Shown here: in pieces, positions 60,196 through 64,000 of the stretch
Layout: each line of letters begins with the position of its first letter
How positions within the stretch are numbered: the stretch's first letter is position 1
From: Neelides folsomi
Taxonomy: Eukaryota > Arthropoda > Collembola > Neelipleona > Neelidae
Direction: 5' to 3'
Assembly: GCA_034687125.1 (NCBI GenBank)
Contig: JAQGBZ010000110.1
Location: 1 to 64,000, forward strand
Length of the DNA: 64,000 bases
Made by a program: the position numbers and the translations under genes
The notes under the pieces: model-generated
The model's input: the letters and a program-made list of their open reading frames with translations, nothing else
The model's database searches: none
What the model was told of the DNA's origin: nothing

Positions 60196-63100
60196 GTAAG
60201 AAAGATATTCAATTTCCTTCTTAAGTTCCACCTATGCTCCCCCTCTCTTTCTTTTTAAACAGAAAACATGAAAGGGAGGGTTTCTATTACATGTACGGAA
60301 ATAGGGAATTTTTTGATATTTCGCCCTGTCCCTCCCTTTAGACACAGATATATGATTTCCTTTACATCTCCGCCTTTCCTCTCCTCCTCTTTCATCCTCA
60401 ATTCTTCTCACTTTAGATTTTTCGACCCTTTTATGCCCCTCTTTTTCCCTCATTCTTCATTCCATTTACCCATGAATGACTCCCTGGAAGAGAAAGGAGG
60501 TGAAGAGAAGTAAAATTCCAAAAATGGAAATGATGTGTCTTGAGGAGGAATTGAAAATTTCCACTTCTTGCTCCCCAAGATAGTGGGAGAAAATGGTTTA
60601 GTTTTCGGCTCACTGGAGAGGAGCATTTCTGCAAATTCTTGCATGGAAATATTGGTCCCTTCGGTCTCTCATCTCTCCGTCTTGGGGAGGAAGAGTTTGA
60701 AGGGCAGAAGCTCTTTGAAACTACTATTTAGAGTCTCATGAGACTCTTCATCATTTGGAAAGGAACGCCATGAAGTTATAGTTAATATAAGAAAATCAAT
60801 AGTCTTCATCTTAACTTCCACTTCTTACATTAAATCCATTGTATTTTGAATATTTCGAACATTCATCCGCCCAGGATGATTGAAATAATGGGCATCTTAT
60901 TCTTAGAAATTTATGATATTCTATATAATCGTATTATAAAGTTGCTTTTGTATTTTTTTTTCTTTTCCATTCCCTACATAGCCATTCTGCCGGATATTAA
61001 AATATTGCACAATATAAACTTTGAGCCTTGTTGGATTCATTTTCTCCCGATTTTCCTCCTATTTTCTGCTTCATAGGGTCGAGAAGAGGAAAGTAATAAG
61101 ACTGAGGAATTGTTCCAAGGATCAGAGTTGGCATTGTTAAATGCCGTAACGAATTGAGAAGAGAATAAAAGGATGTTCCAATTTCTCCTTTCTTCCTCTT
61201 TATACCTCGCTTCAATCTTGTTTTGAAGCCGGGGAAATGGAATCGTCTTAGAAAACCTTTGCTCATTAAGCTCCCATCGTCACTTTCGGGCAATCTTCTT
61301 ACTTTCTTTCCCTTTCCTCCAACCCCTAGTCCTTTGCTCGTCAGGCAGACATTTTCTCTTTTCCTGCTTTTGAACTCGGAGTGATTTAAAAGACCGGTTT
61401 AACTTTCAAGCCTCTGACATCAGCTTTCTCTCTAATCAAAATGCAAGCTCACGAACTTGGATTTATAGCCTTTACCATATACGATCTTTTATCTTTAATT
61501 CATCTTCATAAGCTTCCTCATTAATTTATAGGCACTTTCGGGGCCCAGCTTAAGATAATATTATTCCTTCAGATATTACTTTTTATAGAACTTTAAAATT
61601 GAAGCGCTATTGATTTTATTAAAATGTATCTTAAATCTTTTAAAAGTTTCTTTAAAATTGTAAAAAATGGGTATCATAAAATATTAATGCAAATATATTT
61701 ACATAATTTAAGTTTTTTTATTGAATATAATAACAGAAGGAATAGAAATCATTTATTGAGATTAGATAAGATACACATACATAATGCCTAATATTCTTTT
61801 TGGCCTATTAGCTTTCGGGTGAATGCCCAATTTCCATATTTATTAGTTAATAACGTTTCATCAGTGCTCATGAAATATTAATGAGGAACGACGTGCATTA
61901 AATAAAAGAAAATTGCTCAAACGAACCTAATTTCTTTCTTTTGAGATTCATTGATTTTCAGCTTAAGGGCTAAGGGATTCTAAAATTAGATTTGATGAGA
62001 AAACCAGTGGAATATTTTCCATGTTGAGTGTTTTTCTTTTACTTGGAGGAGTAGATGAGAAGGGTAATGATACGAATAAACAAGGAGTTGTTATATTCTT
62101 ACCTTGAACAACATGCAAGTTGAGTTTCGAGAGCATCTTCCTGGAAGAGGGAGAAATAATCATATTTACCCGACACCGAGGATTTAAGTCAAGGCTCCTT
62201 CACGATCTGAGAGGATGAGGAAAGGAATATATAGAAAATGTTTGAAGTGATGGGCATAGGAAGAGAAATGAGATTTCTAAGAGCAGCTCTGTGGAGATGT
62301 TTAAAGTTCCGACTCTGAGCCTCAGCTCGGGCAAGATGGGGGAATCCGAATTAAATTTCCTTTCCATCGTGCCACAAGGCTCTTCAAGGGGAATTATATT
62401 AATTCTGCCTAACAAATCCTACCTTCTCCTTTTTATATATCTTATGTACTACCATTAGTTATGTAGGTCGTCATTTGGAGGAAAATGTAAGCTTATAATA
62501 AATGATGGGCTTTCCAATGTACGATGGGAGAAATAAGGGTGGACCTTCGTCCTAGCTCCTCAGCTTACTGTCACTTGAGGACAAGAAGGAACAAATAAAT
62601 TGAAGAGCCGGATCAAACACAATACAAAAAAAAGACGCTTTCCCTTTACACTCGTCCTTCTTTCTTTAAAAAACTAGGGACACATGTTGTATTTCACATT
62701 TCTCCTTTACAAGCTTTTCATGTTCTCTTTCAAAGGAGGGCAAAATTTTGGAAATAGGAGGAAAATGAGAGAAAGTCCATAATTTAACCTTCTGTTCCTT
62801 TTATGTGATGGGGAGGATAAAGGGCTAATAATGGAACTTCGACCTTTTCCTTTATGAGGAGAAACATTATTATTTTTACGTCGAATTGAATCTAATTGAG
62901 GGGAGGACTAACATGTCGAAGGTAAATGTGAAAGGCATGTAAAATGTCAAAGGAATCAGGGGAAGGAAGATGGAACTGGTGAATTGAATGAGGAAAGTCT
63001 TTTAAACCTTCACCGCCCTTGTAGGCCCCTATCCTTTCCCACCATGAGTCGTTTTAATGCAGATACGAATGTCCATCAAGTGAGATAAGTGGAGATATTT

Positions 63101-64000
63101 TAGTGAGATGAGGAATGTTGGGAGTCATATAGGGCTAAGTGGTATATCTATCATCGTCCCTTCTTTTTTTAAAGTTTCTCCACACCTGTCGGAAACGCAT
63201 ATACTGCAGGCTGTAGGAGTTTCCCAACTTCTGAATAAGAACTTGAACGTATGAACCTTTCAAATTCCCTGTTCCATTTTGTCAGGTTGTTTGGAATCGA
63301 GTCGTAATAACATTCATCTCGTGGACGGCTGAAGAGCATGGGAATTTGAGTGGGTGGGAAATGTTTCCAGGGGCTGTTAAGCCAGAAGATGAGAGTTTTA
63401 GTACAATACTCTTTGTTACATCCCCACTTTGAGACAATTGAGATTTAGACACGATTCTTTCTCAATATGAGTATGAAAATCTCTCTCAAGATTTGATATA
63501 CTTACAGACGTGCTCTTTCATCTCATTCTGCAAATCTTACTTTTCTCAATTTTTTCCGAATCCTTTCACCCATTAATTTTAAGAACTTTTAAGTAACATA
63601 CGTATTTAAATATTTAAACATTTCTATTAAGCATTTATTTAAGAAAGGCATTTGTAATGTCACATGTTTGTGTCTCATTTATCGATTATGTTTTTAATGG
63701 AGTTTTGCGTTTTTTGCTTTTCTGCTCCATATGATATGACAAAAACTCGTAAAATTATTAAAACTCATAAAAGAGAGAACAATTCATATTAATAGTAATT
63801 ATAATCACAAGCCATAGTGAAATGAACACTTTTTGCTATTTGTCTGCATCATTATAAAACTTAGGTCGTAAATCTTTTCAATTTCTACTATTCCAATGAA
63901 TAACATTCTGTATAATTTATAAAGAGAATTAAAACTTTTTTATGTAAATAATCTAGTTGGTCCCCTTAAAACTTTTTTCTTATCCATTATTTTAACTTCA
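60196..64000. other. Intron-like sequence to the window edge
   Basis: Mixed AT-rich and pyrimidine/purine-rich sequence with no convincing exon, RNA gene or transposon. It is probably the first intron of the gene whose leader ends at 60195. Confidence 0.35.

Overview
The window is nuclear DNA of an invertebrate animal, most likely an arthropod and possibly a crustacean such as a copepod. It is AT-rich, with short GT-AG introns and long AT-rich spacers. The genes are typically metazoan: UBA5, TRAPPC2L, TMEM41A, RBFA, RPGRIP1L and a giant UNC-89/obscurin with two kinase domains. The species assignment is inference. Exon joins were read by eye from splice consensus and reading phase; every multi-exon model given as complete keeps an open frame and a length divisible by three. 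LAYOUT. 1-103 is the end of a DNA transposon. 824-2310 (-) is mitochondrial ribosome-binding factor A. 3686-5317 (-) is an unidentified RING-H2 protein with a proline-rich middle. 6231-7585 (+) is a TMEM41A-type VTT-domain membrane protein. 8295-9799 (-) is UBA5, the E1 enzyme for UFM1. 10803-14807 (+) is RPGRIP1L, a ciliary transition-zone scaffold. 15575-about 16923 (-) is an Asn/Ser/Glu-rich repetitive protein whose 5' end is unresolved. 19328-44863 (+) is unc-89/obscurin: 52 exons, about 3,965 residues, DH-PH, about 21 Ig domains, one clear Fn3 and two kinase domains that both look catalytically dead. A 1,458-codon intronless ORF with an FVPGQ-type repeat (22218-26594, +) lies inside an unc-89 intron, and an alternative unc-89 first exon is likely at 20702-20809. 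45820-46376 (+) encodes a small secreted His/Gly/Tyr-rich protein, converging with TRAPPC2L (46426-47312, -) with only 49 bases between the two stop codons. RIGHT THIRD. About 47.5-64 kb holds no convincing coding gene. It has pyrimidine-rich segments ending in good splice donors (47848, 48118, 48388, 60195), probably untranslated first exons of genes continuing to the right. It also holds a second pogo/Tigger-like miniature transposon (54715-55214), a hAT-type miniature element with an 8-bp target duplication (53034-53686) and a weak LINE endonuclease relic (about 55262-55500). HOW THE GENES RELATE. There is no operon logic; these are mostly independent housekeeping genes, several in head-to-head or tail-to-tail pairs. 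The muscle locus is the main feature: UNC-89/obscurin is an M-line giant, and the FVPGQ-repeat ORF inside it may be a nested gene or another unc-89 amino terminus. The most unusual items are that ORF, the doubly degenerate kinases, the repeated intron position that splits the Ig tryptophan codon, and three introns that appear to start with GC instead of GT.
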